A stretch of 7,140 bases of DNA from JBAZCO01 sp041654915 (GCA_041654915.1 JBAZCO010000087.1:1-7140), one strand, 5' to 3'. Counted from the first letter of the stretch, positions 1 through 6,779 are shown. The notes: generated by a model not told the origin, from the letters alone. Made by a program: numbers and translations.

Positions 1-1
1 C

Positions 2-2971
2 GGAGTTAGAACAATAACTATAAACTACCAAAATGCAACGCTCAATGTTTCAATTAGGATAAACCCAGCAGGCGATACCACTTATTACGAACTTACTTTT
101 AATGCAGGCGAAGGCTTTTTTCCGCAAGATATCACAGGTTCGGGCGGAGGTAAGACCCATGTTGTAACCACAGCGGAATTAACAGAGGCGGGCAGAACAA
201 AGCTAATGCAGTTGCCACCCGAGCCACGCCGTCCTGGTTACGAATTTAAGGGTTGGTACAAGACTCCCAACTTTACCGATACTCCAATAGGAGCGCCTTA
301 CTACATTGGTTATACCCATACACTTTATGCCCGTTGGGCAGATGCCCAAAAAGTCACAGTTACATTTGGCACAAACCATATCCCATCCATTAGCACGCAA
401 ACAGTAGAATACAATTCGGATATAGTTGCCCCGCAAGCTCCCCAAAGGACAGGCGAAGTTTTTATTGGCTGGAAATATAAAGACAAACACTACCTCCCCG
501 GCACTACTATACAAGGTATAACAGACGGCGGCTTTATATTAGGAGAATACCGCAATATAGAGATAAAAATCACTTTCAAGTCGGTGGCTTGGGATGAGGA
601 CATAACATATACCGTGGCTTACAGCTCCAACTTTACCGAAGAGCCTCGTGTTCCCGAGATTCCCGGCAAGACAGGGCGGTGGATGGTGCAAGTTTCTCCC
701 ACAAGAAAAGAAGTACCCGTATACACCAATATGATTGCCGATTTGGTTGTAGAGGCAGAATATACTGCAATAACATACAATGTTAACTTTTACCGTTTCC
801 CCAGCAACCCGTGGGATATCAGCGATAGAACTAAAGCAGTCCTATACATAACAAGAGGGCAAGAATACAATACTCGCATAGACCCAATTCCTAGCTTTGA
901 GGCTGTCGACCTAAAACTTGACGGCGGTATTGGCGAATGGGTGTACCTCTCCCCAAGCGGTGACTACACCAACGCTAATAGTATTTTACAAAGCGGAATT
1001 ACGCAAGACTATGATATTTATGCTAGATACACACCCATATATTATAAGGTCACCTTTGATTTTTCTGGCACAAAATATTCAACCGAATACCGTCACGGTA
1101 CTGTGCTTGAGCCAGATGATTTCCCCGCAAATCTCCCTATTCCCGACGCAAAAGAATATACCCTGCGTTGGTGGTCACGGGGAGCATCAGATTTTACCAA
1201 TCCTCAATATCAGATAAGTTTCCCCCTTGCGCCCCTTACTGCGCCAAGGGAGCTATATGCAAATATCACACGCAACCCAAGAGCGGTAGATTTCCGCATT
1301 TTCCCCGAGGACAACGAGGGCAATCCCATTGATGCAAGCGTCAACCTAAACTTGGGACGCAAGCTTTTGAAAATGGAAACCAACTTGAACACAGAAACGC
1401 CCGTATTCCAACACGATAAGTACGAATATACCGGCGCTTGGACTTACATAGACGGCAGTACCGTTACCGATTTTAACAGTTTGCAAACATTTAAAGAGTA
1501 CGACCCCGACCCCACAAAGGACAGAGCGCTTTATGTTCGTCTAAAAATACGGGAATATGAGGTTACCTATTATAATGTAGAAATTAAACCGGGCGACGCC
1601 TCAAGCCCCTATAAATATGAGTTTGTAGAGGTGTATTCGGAGTTTGTGCGGTTTGGAGTGACAATAAAAGACCCGCCCTCTGGCGAACAAGAAGTTGCAC
1701 CGTATACGGGCGCTCTTGTTGTGCCAAGCTACCCTGGCAGTACGGACGGAGTTTTCAAGTTTGAGGGTTGGTACACTGCCGAAAACTATGGCGGTGCTAA
1801 GATTAACTTTGCAACAGGGTATCAAATAAATAGCGATACAAAAAACAAAACCAACATATATGCAAAGTGGCTAGACGAGGAAAAAGGCACAGAAGGTTTG
1901 CGTTTCTCACCTATTTACAACCCCGACGAGGAAGGGGATGTAGTGGGCTATTATCTGTCAGATTTTGAGCCGGGAACTTCGCACTATGACGAAATTTATA
2001 TCCCCCGTTACTATAACGAAAAACCCGTTACGGGCATAAGCGAAACCGCATTTAGCAATGCGCTAGGCATACCGATAATCACGGTAAAAATTAGCAACTA
2101 CATAAATGATATTGACGAAGGCACATTTATGCGGCTCACGGGCTTGCAAGGTTTCACTTTTGCCGATAATCAAGAGCAGAACCCCTCATATTACTACAAA
2201 GAGCATAGCGGTGTGCTGTATGGGCTGGATGAAGAAGGTATAGCCCAACTATTTTGCTATCCTACCGGACTTGAAAACACGAGTTTTGAAGTACCAAGAA
2301 GTGTGAGCGTGGGCAACAACGAAATGTCAATAACTAGGATTGCCGAGGCGGCATTTGCAATGAACGACTTTATAAAGGTTGTAACCTTTGCCGCAAACTC
2401 TGAGGTGCAAGAAATAGGCAGAGATGCGTTTATGTCTTGCCAACATTTGGAGTCAATAGATATCCCCGATAGTCTGTTGATGATAGGGGAAGGTGCATTT
2501 AACTCATCTGCTAGACTAGAGAATGTTAATTATACATCTAACGCTAACCTTTTGTTTGTGGGTAGCGGTGCATTCCACGATACAAAGTGGTTGGGGCAAG
2601 AGCAAAGCATAATATCCCTTGCCGGAGTGCTAATAAGATACACGGGTACTGACACAGAGCTTATAATAGATGACGAGATTATTGCAATTGCCGACGATGC
2701 TTTTTATAGTCCCGTAGAAACATTGCCGCTAATAAGCATTACATTCACCGAAAACAGTGGACTGCGTTATATCGGTCATAGAGCATTTGCTCCTTGCGTA
2801 TCATTAAAAGAGATTTACTTGCTGGGCGAGTATCCCCTAGACTTTGAGTATGATACTTTTGAGGGAGTGATGGATGCAACATTCTTTGTTCCAGAGGAGC
2901 ATATTGAATATTATTTCTACAACCTCAACCTAGATGAGGGAGAGGAAGACAAAGTTCAACCTTGGGGCTAA
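2..2971 (+). CDS. Large surface/secreted protein: InlB B-repeat-like domains plus BspA-like LRR domain (5' partial)
   Basis: The reading frame is open from position 2 to the TAA at 2969-2971, giving 989 visible residues. The first ATG (206) has no ribosome binding site and lies inside a repeat domain, so the real start is left of the window. Residues about 28-623 are a chain of beta domains of the Listeria-Bacteroides (InlB B-repeat) type; the first shows the classic RPGYEFKGWY and LYARW signatures. Residues about 632-989 are a BspA/TpLRR-type LRR domain with repeated I.xIGxxAF and LxxIxIP motifs, finishing with the usual FVPxxxxxxY-type end. There is no LPXTG motif and no C-terminal membrane segment; the chain stops just after the LRR. 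Any signal peptide or wall anchor must be in the missing N-terminal part. By family knowledge such proteins are exported and serve in adhesion or surface interaction; the ligand here is unknown. The gene is a separate unit, ending before a terminator and convergent with the next gene. Confidence 0.9.
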   Translation, partial: GVRTITINYQNATLNVSIRINPAGDTTYYELTFNAGEGFFPQDITGSGGGKTHVVTTAELTEAGRTKLMQLPPEPRRPGYEFKGWYKTPNFTDTPIGAPYYIGYTHTLYARWADAQKVTVTFGTNHIPSISTQTVEYNSDIVAPQAPQRTGEVFIGWKYKDKHYLPGTTIQGITDGGFILGEYRNIEIKITFKSVAWDEDITYTVAYSSNFTEEPRVPEIPGKTGRWMVQVSPTRKEVPVYTNMIADLVVEAEYTAITYNVNFYRFPSNPWDISDRTKAVLYITRGQEYNTRIDPIPSFEAVDLKLDGGIGEWVYLSPSGDYTNANSILQSGITQDYDIYARYTPIYYKVTFDFSGTKYSTEYRHGTVLEPDDFPANLPIPDAKEYTLRWWSRGASDFTNPQYQISFPLAPLTAPRELYANITRNPRAVDFRIFPEDNEGNPIDASVNLNLGRKLLKMETNLNTETPVFQHDKYEYTGAWTYIDGSTVTDFNSLQTFKEYDPDPTKDRALYVRLKIREYEVTYYNVEIKPGDASSPYKYEFVEVYSEFVRFGVTIKDPPSGEQEVAPYTGALVVPSYPGSTDGVFKFEGWYTAENYGGAKINFATGYQINSDTKNKTNIYAKWLDEEKGTEGLRFSPIYNPDEEGDVVGYYLSDFEPGTSHYDEIYIPRYYNEKPVTGISETAFSNALGIPIITVKISNYINDIDEGTFMRLTGLQGFTFADNQEQNPSYYYKEHSGVLYGLDEEGIAQLFCYPTGLENTSFEVPRSVSVGNNEMSITRIAEAAFAMNDFIKVVTFAANSEVQEIGRDAFMSCQHLESIDIPDSLLMIGEGAFNSSARLENVNYTSNANLLFVGSGAFHDTKWLGQEQSIISLAGVLIRYTGTDTELIIDDEIIAIADDAFYSPVETLPLISITFTENSGLRYIGHRAFAPCVSLKEIYLLGEYPLDFEYDTFEGVMDATFFVPEEHIEYYFYNLNLDEGEEDKVQPWG
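86..1870 (+). repeat. Tandem array of about seven divergent InlB B-repeat-like domains (protein-level repeat)
   Basis: Units were delimited by recurring starts of the form Y-x-V-T-F and ends of the form (L/I)YA(R/K)(W/Y). Approximate boundaries are 86-343, 350-553, 557-766, 770-1030, 1037-1266, 1283-1552 and 1556-1870. Units 1 and 7 carry the full FKGWY or FEGWY signature and end in YARW or YAKW. Unit 2 has FIGWK. Units 3 to 6 keep only the frame (for example GRWMV, GEWVY, LRWWS, GAWTY). Unit lengths vary from about 68 to 105 residues. No long nucleotide identity between units was noticed, so the array looks old and diverged. Boundaries of units 3 to 6 are my inference. Confidence 0.7.
1895..2968 (+). 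repeat. BspA-like leucine-rich repeat domain (LRR_5 type) at the C-terminus
   Basis: The segment shows a series of about 23-residue TpLRR units, recognisable by ITRIAEAAF, VQEIGRDAF, LLMIGEGAF, LLFVGSGAF, IIAIADDAF and LRYIGHRAF, each followed by a loop and a short strand such as LESIDIP or LKEIYL. Two longer units contain the GVLYGLD and GVLIRYTG motifs that mark the insertion type common in BspA-like proteins. The domain closes with FFVPEEHIEYY and a short acidic tail ending VQPWG. Family knowledge links these domains to adhesion or protein binding at the cell surface. Confidence 0.85.
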
Positions 2972-2980
2972 GCTGCCAAA

Positions 2981-3000
2981 AGAGTATATTAATATACCCT
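2981..3000. other. AT-rich palindrome just after the surface-protein stop codon
   Basis: GTATATTAATATAC at 2984-2997 is a perfect 14-bp palindrome. With one mismatched pair (2983/2998) it extends to a 20-bp dyad. It begins 10 nt after the stop codon. With no loop and no following T run it is not a terminator by itself; it could be a protein-binding dyad or part of the mRNA 3' end. Confidence 0.4.
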
Positions 3001-3004
3001 TGAA

Positions 3005-3034
3005 TTGTAAAATATGGTGAGCTAGATTTTACAA
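3005..3034. other. Perfect 9-bp inverted repeat in the convergent intergenic region
   Basis: TTGTAAAAT (3005-3013) is the exact reverse complement of ATTTTACAA (3026-3034), with a 12-nt loop. The stem is AT-rich and is followed on the + strand by three further A residues, not T, so for + transcripts it is not a canonical terminator. On the - strand the downstream flank is not T-rich either. It lies between the palindrome at 2981-3000 and the strong terminator at 3057-3099. Confidence 0.45.
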
Positions 3035-3056
3035 AAATAGTTAATGCTACCCAAAC

Positions 3057-3099
3057 AAAAAGCCGTCTTGTTAACTGATAGTTGCAAGACGGCTTTTTT
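3057..3099. terminator. Strong intrinsic terminator, probably bidirectional
   Basis: The 14-nt arm at 3057-3070 (A5 then GCCGTCTTG) pairs exactly with 3085-3098 (CAAGACGGC then T5), and a T run continues to 3099. An inner helix AACT/AGTT (3073-3076 with 3080-3083) lengthens it. Because the GC stem is flanked by A5 on one side and T6 on the other, it has a U tract in either direction. It sits between two convergent genes and can end the surface-protein transcript (+) and the peptidase transcript (-). Confidence 0.92.
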
Positions 3100-3230
3100 A
3101 TCTCTTAATTTATAATGATTTATTCAAATTATAAAATGGCATTCTTGTTTTGCGGCATTCTATATTTTGTCTTATGCTTTAGTAAGGTTTTGCATAAAGC
3201 ATCTCTAAAAGCACACCCAAGGCTAAAAAA

Positions 3231-4466
3231 TTATTCATTCAAGCCATCTCTATCAAAGAGTTCAAGCGTTTTCATACAAGTTTTGTAGCAAAGGGCAAGA
3301 CAGTCTTTATTTAGGTTATCGTAACTATCCTTTCTTGTGTGATAGTAGGGTTGCAACTTGTGGTCTAGGGCGGCAAAACAGGCGCTCTTTAGTCCCGCTT
3401 TAGTAAATGCCGCCGCATCGGTAGAGCCTAATGTAACCGTGGCAAGGGGAATTTCTCTATCTATTGCCTCTTTTCCCGCTTTTTGTATTAGACGGCAAAC
3501 ATCGGCATCTACTTTTACTGTGCCATTCATATCCTTTTGGTATATGGATAGGTGTTCGGGTTCTCTCAAGGTTTCAAGCACAACAAAAATTGTTTCGACA
3601 TCGTCAAACTCGCCCTTATGCGCCTCGGCAAAAGCCATTGCGCCACGCAATCCTGCCTCCTCTGAGCCAGACATCAAAGCGCAAACCTCAGTGTTTTCAA
3701 AGGAAATATCCTCATCTTTCATTGTTTTTAACACGGCAAGAGCGGTTAGGCAAGCGGTAAGGTTGTCGTTTGCGCCGTCAACAACCTTCTTTCGGTTGGA
3801 AAAATGAACAAGAAGTAATGCCGCTGGTGCGGCAAACGCAGTGATGATTATTAGCGCCGTGCGGTAGGGGCTTGGGAGAATCAAGCCAACGGAAAACTCA
3901 TTTATGAACATACCCGCTATCGCAATAGCCATAACGGCAAAAAGGGCGGCAAATGCAGACAAAACCACCGTAGCAAATAGGGGGAAACCGCCCAGATTTA
4001 GCCAGCCCCACTCAAAAGCGGCATCCGTATGCCCCGAAAAAACTATGCGGCGCTTTACCTCTCTCGTAGGTTTTTTCACGGCATATACATTGGACGAAGT
4101 CTTTTCGGGAAAGAAAGGCGAGGTGACATGTTTATAAAATATTAGTTGCAGCACACACAACGCCAAACTAGCAATGCAAAGCAATAGTGCAACAATGTTC
4201 AAGTTGAACCAAAGTGCAACAAGCGCTATTAGAATAAAAGTTATATCAAAATAAATCCAACCCATAAATGAATCTGGACGCAATTTGAATTTTTCTACTT
4301 TTACTTCGTCAGCGTAGTTCTCCAAAATTTTGGCAAAATGTGCTTGTGCATCCGCCTCGCCTTTAGAGCCGGCATCACGCACATCAAATGTCTTGATGAC
4401 TTCGGTAATCCCGTCTACAATGTAGTCCACATTTTTTTTGGTGATTTCGTCGGTTATTGGTTTCAT
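3231..4466 (-). CDS. Membrane-integrated M28-family zinc metallopeptidase
   Basis: A 411-residue protein matching the M28 (aminopeptidase Y/S-like) pattern of a two-metal exopeptidase. Visible candidate ligands are H146 and D148 (SGHTDAAF), bridging D234 (GANDNLTA), general base E269 and ligand E270 (SGSEEAGLRG), probably E298 (VVLETLRE), and H376 (YYHTRKDSYDNL). All the expected residues are present, so it is probably active. Hydrophobic segments at about 70-87, 90-110, 160-188 and 203-222 look like four membrane helices; the second pair lies between H146 and D234, splitting the catalytic domain. There is no signal peptide. Lys/Arg-rich stretches before the first helix and after helices 2 and 4 suggest the catalytic side faces the cytoplasm. 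The ATG at 4466 is chosen because GGGAGG at 4474-4479 is ideally placed (7 nt); the TTG at 4472 would be 1 nt from it. It is probably co-transcribed with the upstream glycosidase-like gene. Substrate unknown. Confidence 0.88.
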   Translation of the reverse strand: MKPITDEITKKNVDYIVDGITEVIKTFDVRDAGSKGEADAQAHFAKILENYADEVKVEKFKLRPDSFMGWIYFDITFILIALVALWFNLNIVALLLCIASLALCVLQLIFYKHVTSPFFPEKTSSNVYAVKKPTREVKRRIVFSGHTDAAFEWGWLNLGGFPLFATVVLSAFAALFAVMAIAIAGMFINEFSVGLILPSPYRTALIIITAFAAPAALLLVHFSNRKKVVDGANDNLTACLTALAVLKTMKDEDISFENTEVCALMSGSEEAGLRGAMAFAEAHKGEFDDVETIFVVLETLREPEHLSIYQKDMNGTVKVDADVCRLIQKAGKEAIDREIPLATVTLGSTDAAAFTKAGLKSACFAALDHKLQPYYHTRKDSYDNLNKDCLALCYKTCMKTLELFDRDGLNE

Positions 4467-4473
4467 TATCAAT

Positions 4474-4479
4474 CCTCCC
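4474..4479 (-). promoter_or_regulatory. Ribosome binding site that fixes the peptidase start
   Basis: GGGAGG on the minus strand lies 7 nt before the ATG at 4466 but only 1 nt before the TTG at 4472. The ATG is therefore the likely start and the protein begins MKPITDE. Confidence 0.85.
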
Positions 4480-4493
4480 GTATTGATTTTTTC

Positions 4494-4513
4494 CCCAAAG
4501 CATTTAGCTTGGG
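4494..4513 (-). other. Intercistronic stem-loop between the glycosidase-like and peptidase genes
   Basis: On the minus strand CCCAAGC pairs with GCTTTGGG, leaving one bulged T and a 5-nt loop (TAAAT). The hairpin is followed by a run of A, not T, in the direction of transcription, so it should not terminate. It lies in the 76-nt gap, about 14 nt upstream of the peptidase ribosome binding site. I infer an RNA processing or stability role, or chance. Confidence 0.4.
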
Positions 4514-4542
4514 TAATAATTTAAAATATTTAATAGTTAGTA

Positions 4543-6564
4543 TCAGCTTTCCCAATTAAGAGTGGCAAAGTCAAATACCGACTTCCCCTCCGCAGAATAG
4601 GAGCGGCTGCCTATTCTAATTTTTAATTCGTCCATATTATCAATTTCAAATTGGTGTCCGCCAAAGTGGATGCCACTAAGTTTTGCCTTTTCTTTGGGTC
4701 TAACCCGCAGCTTACTAAATGACAATGCCTCAAGAGCAAACATCCCCTCCGTGATTGCACGGGCAAAAAGTACGGACTCCGCAGAGAGATGCGCCATATT
4801 GCCCTCGGGGTATGCCTCATAAGGATATGGAGAATGGACTCCCAAAAGTCGAGATTTGGCATACTCTTTTAGTGTCTTTACGGCAGAAGGATGGTTGGAG
4901 AGCAAAGCTCCTCTTAGCGCATACAGCAAAGAGCGGTCCCAAGTGATGCGAGAACTAGAGGCGGTTTTTAGCGCACTTTCAACAAGCATTTTTTCGCTAA
5001 ATAGTGCGTCATAAACATTATTTGCCGCCTCATCTATTCCAACAATAGAGGGAAGGCATATCCACGAGCGCAACTCCGTGTTGCCTTTATAGTAGCGGTA
5101 TATATCGTGACCCTCCACTTCCGCACGGAAGTAGGAGAGTATCGCTTTTTTTAAGTCCTCTGCTTGTTTTTGGTAGTGAGAGCCGTCCTTGCCGATAGCA
5201 TTAGATAAGCGGCTCATATTAACAAAACCATCGTACGCTAAGCAGTTTGTAGAAAGGTTATAATTGCCTGCGGGAAAACGGTTTTCCAATTCATCGCTGT
5301 CAGAAAAAATTACGCCGTCGTCGGACTTCTTTTTTAGAATGAAGTCTGCGGCTTTTTCAAGCGAAGGATAAAATTCCTCTGCAAGAGCGGCATTGCCTGC
5401 GGCTAAAAGAAAGCGGCACAGCCCATAAAAATACATTTCCGTATCGCCTCTGTCGCCCGCTACTCCAAACGGTTTAGTTCCGCCTGCTACCAATGAGGAC
5501 GGCGCACATTCGCCATTATCTATGTATTTTGAAAATAGGCGATAGCAGTTTATAGCCTGTTCAATTGCGCTTTTATATCCCAAGTAGGGAAAGAACGGGT
5601 TGGCATATTCGCATTGGTCATTTGCCCAAATAGCCGCATAATACTTGCCGCCGCCCGGCGAATGCAGCAAGCCGCTTTGGGTGGCAAATATGCTTTCTGC
5701 GCCCCGCAACAGGCAATGGGAAAACAAAGCATCCACCTCATCATTGCCCGAGGTCAGGGCGGGGGTTTTAAATAGGGTATCGGTAAATTTCTTTCTCTCT
5801 TTAATTTCCCTCTCCGCATTGAAGTTTAATACCTCTCCTTTGCGAGCGGCATAATATACCACATAGCACACAGCGGTTGCCCCTGGCACAAGATGCTTTT
5901 CCACTTCTATTTTTTTATTGGAGCGGAAGTCGCCGTTTGCATCTACAAGCCTTGCGCAATACTCTATATCCCCCTCAATTAGAGAGTGGGAACGGTTTTG
6001 TTTGTGGCTACCCCGCCTTTCGCAGGCGGAAAACAGTGCGTTGTCCTTGGAGATGTTGGTAACTTCAATCTTTTCTATAAGCGCAGGATAGTCAAGGGAG
6101 GGGGAAAGTGTTCTCACAACTCTAGCCCCGCCCATAAAGTCACTTTCTATACTAAGACCGCCCCTAATCTTAATTATTTGCGGATGTTCGTTGTTAATTT
6201 CGGTGTCCTCTAAAAAAAGTTTTGGGGAGTGCGAAAAATTGCACCTAAAGTGCGAGGATGTCAAGTTGGGTTTTAGCCGTATTGAGGGAAAAGATATGTG
6301 GCGATTAAGGCGCAGCTTGTCATTTTTATCCTTTCCATAGGAAACAATTGCGCTAGCAAATAGCCCCGACATCTCCAAATGGTCGCTCACAGCGCCGCTT
6401 TCTTCTCCAATATTCCACACAACGCCCTTATCTTTAGCTAGTTCTTTATTTCGTGGGCTTAATTCTTTTATTTTCGCCCATTTGGGAAAAGTCTTGGTGC
6501 GTACAAATGTAAGCAGTTCTTTAAGATATCCGTCCGACACATTGGATAAAAACTTTTTGACCAT
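4543..6564 (-). CDS. Six-hairpin glycosidase-like protein, cytoplasmic, substrate unknown
   Basis: A 673-residue protein (from the ATG at 6564) with the layout of (alpha/alpha)6-barrel glycoside hydrolases. It has a beta-rich N-terminal region (about 45-265), a helical barrel (about 270-615) and a small C-terminal beta domain (about 617-665; LRVRP start, FEIDN and LKIRIGS strands). Conserved-looking motifs are IWANDQCEY (312-320), AGDRGDTEMYFYG (369-381), SDSDELENRFPAG (421-433) and EAYPEGNMAHLSAES (583-597), followed by AITEGMFALE. The Asp and Glu residues in these are candidate catalytic acids; I cannot say which. The class recalls GH78/GH65/GH63-like enzymes but I cannot assign a family. 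There is no signal peptide or membrane segment, so it should act in the cytoplasm on imported or recycled sugar. The upstream ATG at 6585 (680 aa) overlaps the ribosome binding site and has none of its own. First gene of a probable two-gene operon with the M28 peptidase. Confidence 0.8.
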   Translation of the reverse strand: MVKKFLSNVSDGYLKELLTFVRTKTFPKWAKIKELSPRNKELAKDKGVVWNIGEESGAVSDHLEMSGLFASAIVSYGKDKNDKLRLNRHISFPSIRLKPNLTSSHFRCNFSHSPKLFLEDTEINNEHPQIIKIRGGLSIESDFMGGARVVRTLSPSLDYPALIEKIEVTNISKDNALFSACERRGSHKQNRSHSLIEGDIEYCARLVDANGDFRSNKKIEVEKHLVPGATAVCYVVYYAARKGEVLNFNAEREIKERKKFTDTLFKTPALTSGNDEVDALFSHCLLRGAESIFATQSGLLHSPGGGKYYAAIWANDQCEYANPFFPYLGYKSAIEQAINCYRLFSKYIDNGECAPSSLVAGGTKPFGVAGDRGDTEMYFYGLCRFLLAAGNAALAEEFYPSLEKAADFILKKKSDDGVIFSDSDELENRFPAGNYNLSTNCLAYDGFVNMSRLSNAIGKDGSHYQKQAEDLKKAILSYFRAEVEGHDIYRYYKGNTELRSWICLPSIVGIDEAANNVYDALFSEKMLVESALKTASSSRITWDRSLLYALRGALLSNHPSAVKTLKEYAKSRLLGVHSPYPYEAYPEGNMAHLSAESVLFARAITEGMFALEALSFSKLRVRPKEKAKLSGIHFGGHQFEIDNMDELKIRIGSRSYSAEGKSVFDFATLNWES

Positions 6565-6575
6565 TAAAATTAGTT

Positions 6576-6581
6576 CCCTCC
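6576..6581 (-). promoter_or_regulatory. Ribosome binding site deciding the glycosidase-like start
   Basis: GGAGGG on the minus strand lies 11 nt before the ATG at 6564. That spacing is slightly long but usable. The alternative ATG at 6585 lies upstream of this site and is preceded only by AT-rich sequence without a purine-rich motif. Confidence 0.7.
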
Positions 6582-6622
6582 GCATTAATTAAGTTTATAG
6601 TTGCCAATTATTGCTAAAAGAT

Positions 6623-6651
6623 ATTTTAACACAAGCCTCAAGATTTGTAAA
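6623..6651 (-). promoter_or_regulatory. Sigma-A-type promoter for the glycosidase-like/peptidase unit
   Basis: On the minus strand TTTACA (6651-6646) is separated by 17 bp from TAAAAT (6628-6623). Each hexamer matches the housekeeping consensus at five of six bases. Transcription would begin near 6616, giving a leader of about 50 nt before the ATG at 6564. Confidence 0.7.
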
Positions 6652-6672
6652 TGTTTAAAACGGGGTTATTCG

Positions 6673-6702
6673 TTGACAACCGCCTATAAAAAGCATTATA
6701 CT
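6673..6702 (+). promoter_or_regulatory. Sigma-A-type promoter for the FAD-dependent dehydrogenase gene
   Basis: A perfect -35 TTGACA (6673-6678) is followed after 18 bp by TATACT (6697-6702), which matches the -10 consensus at five of six. TTATAC (6696-6701) at 17 bp is the alternative register. Transcription would start near 6709, leaving a leader of about 78 nt. Its -35 box is 21 bp from that of the divergent minus-strand promoter. Confidence 0.78.
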
Positions 6703-6734
6703 AAATAAGGTAGCAAATTATGCACTTAATTTTA

Positions 6735-6768
6735 ATGCCTTCGGGTTTGTATTGCAAATTCGGGGCAT
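6735..6768 (+). promoter_or_regulatory. Long imperfect hairpin in the 5' leader of the FAD gene
   Basis: The arm 6735-6749 can pair with 6755-6768 around the 5-nt loop UAUUG: 14 pairs, several G-U, with one bulged base. Its foot is 7 nt upstream of the Shine-Dalgarno sequence at 6776. In the leader, TTATGC (6718-6723) can instead pair with GCATAA (6765-6770), which would disrupt the base of the hairpin. No T run follows, so it is not a terminator. Pairing was worked out by eye; no known riboswitch class is recognised. Confidence 0.45.
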
Positions 6769-6775
6769 AAATTAT

Positions 6776-6779
6776 GAGG
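6776..6779 (+). promoter_or_regulatory. Ribosome binding site of the FAD gene
   Basis: GAGG (in GAGGA) lies 7 nt before the ATG at 6787. This fixes the start, and the GAGPSG dinucleotide-binding motif follows at the expected distance from the N-terminus. Confidence 0.8.

Noticed and set aside
206..208. ATG at 206 as the start of the surface-protein gene
   Set aside because: The frame is open upstream to position 2, that upstream sequence reads as the first half of the same B-repeat domain, and no ribosome binding site precedes 206.
203..514. 103-codon minus-strand frame opposite the B-repeat region
   Set aside because: It is an antisense shadow of a clear domain-encoding frame, with no ribosome binding site noted.
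918..1217. 99-codon + strand frame inside the surface-protein gene
   Set aside because: It overlaps the well-supported B-repeat frame, has no ribosome binding site and no recognisable protein features.
3138..3161. Short direct repeat GGCATTCT (3138-3145 and 3154-3161)
   Set aside because: It consists of two 8-bp copies only, with no further units and no association with an attachment site or mobile gene.
3172..3200. Alternative inverted repeats TTATGC/GCATAA and GCTTTA/TAAAGC downstream of the peptidase
   Set aside because: The stems are only 6 bp with loops of 13-14 nt, AT-rich, and lack a T run; the nearby terminator at 3057-3099 explains transcript ending better.
3100..3230. Possible small RNA or small gene in the convergent gap
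   Set aside because: No promoter-like pair, start codon with ribosome binding site, or convincing structure was seen apart from the dyads already listed.
3358..3807. 149-codon + strand frame opposite the peptidase
   Set aside because: It is an antisense shadow of a gene with intact catalytic motifs; its translation has no coherent features.
4470..4472. TTG at 4472 as the start of the peptidase gene
   Set aside because: It is only 1 nt from the Shine-Dalgarno sequence; the ATG at 4466 has ideal spacing.
6583..6585. ATG at 6585 as the start of the glycosidase-like gene
   Set aside because: The best ribosome binding site (6576-6581) lies downstream of it, inside the extra codons, and nothing purine-rich precedes it. 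It remains possible if initiation is leader-independent.
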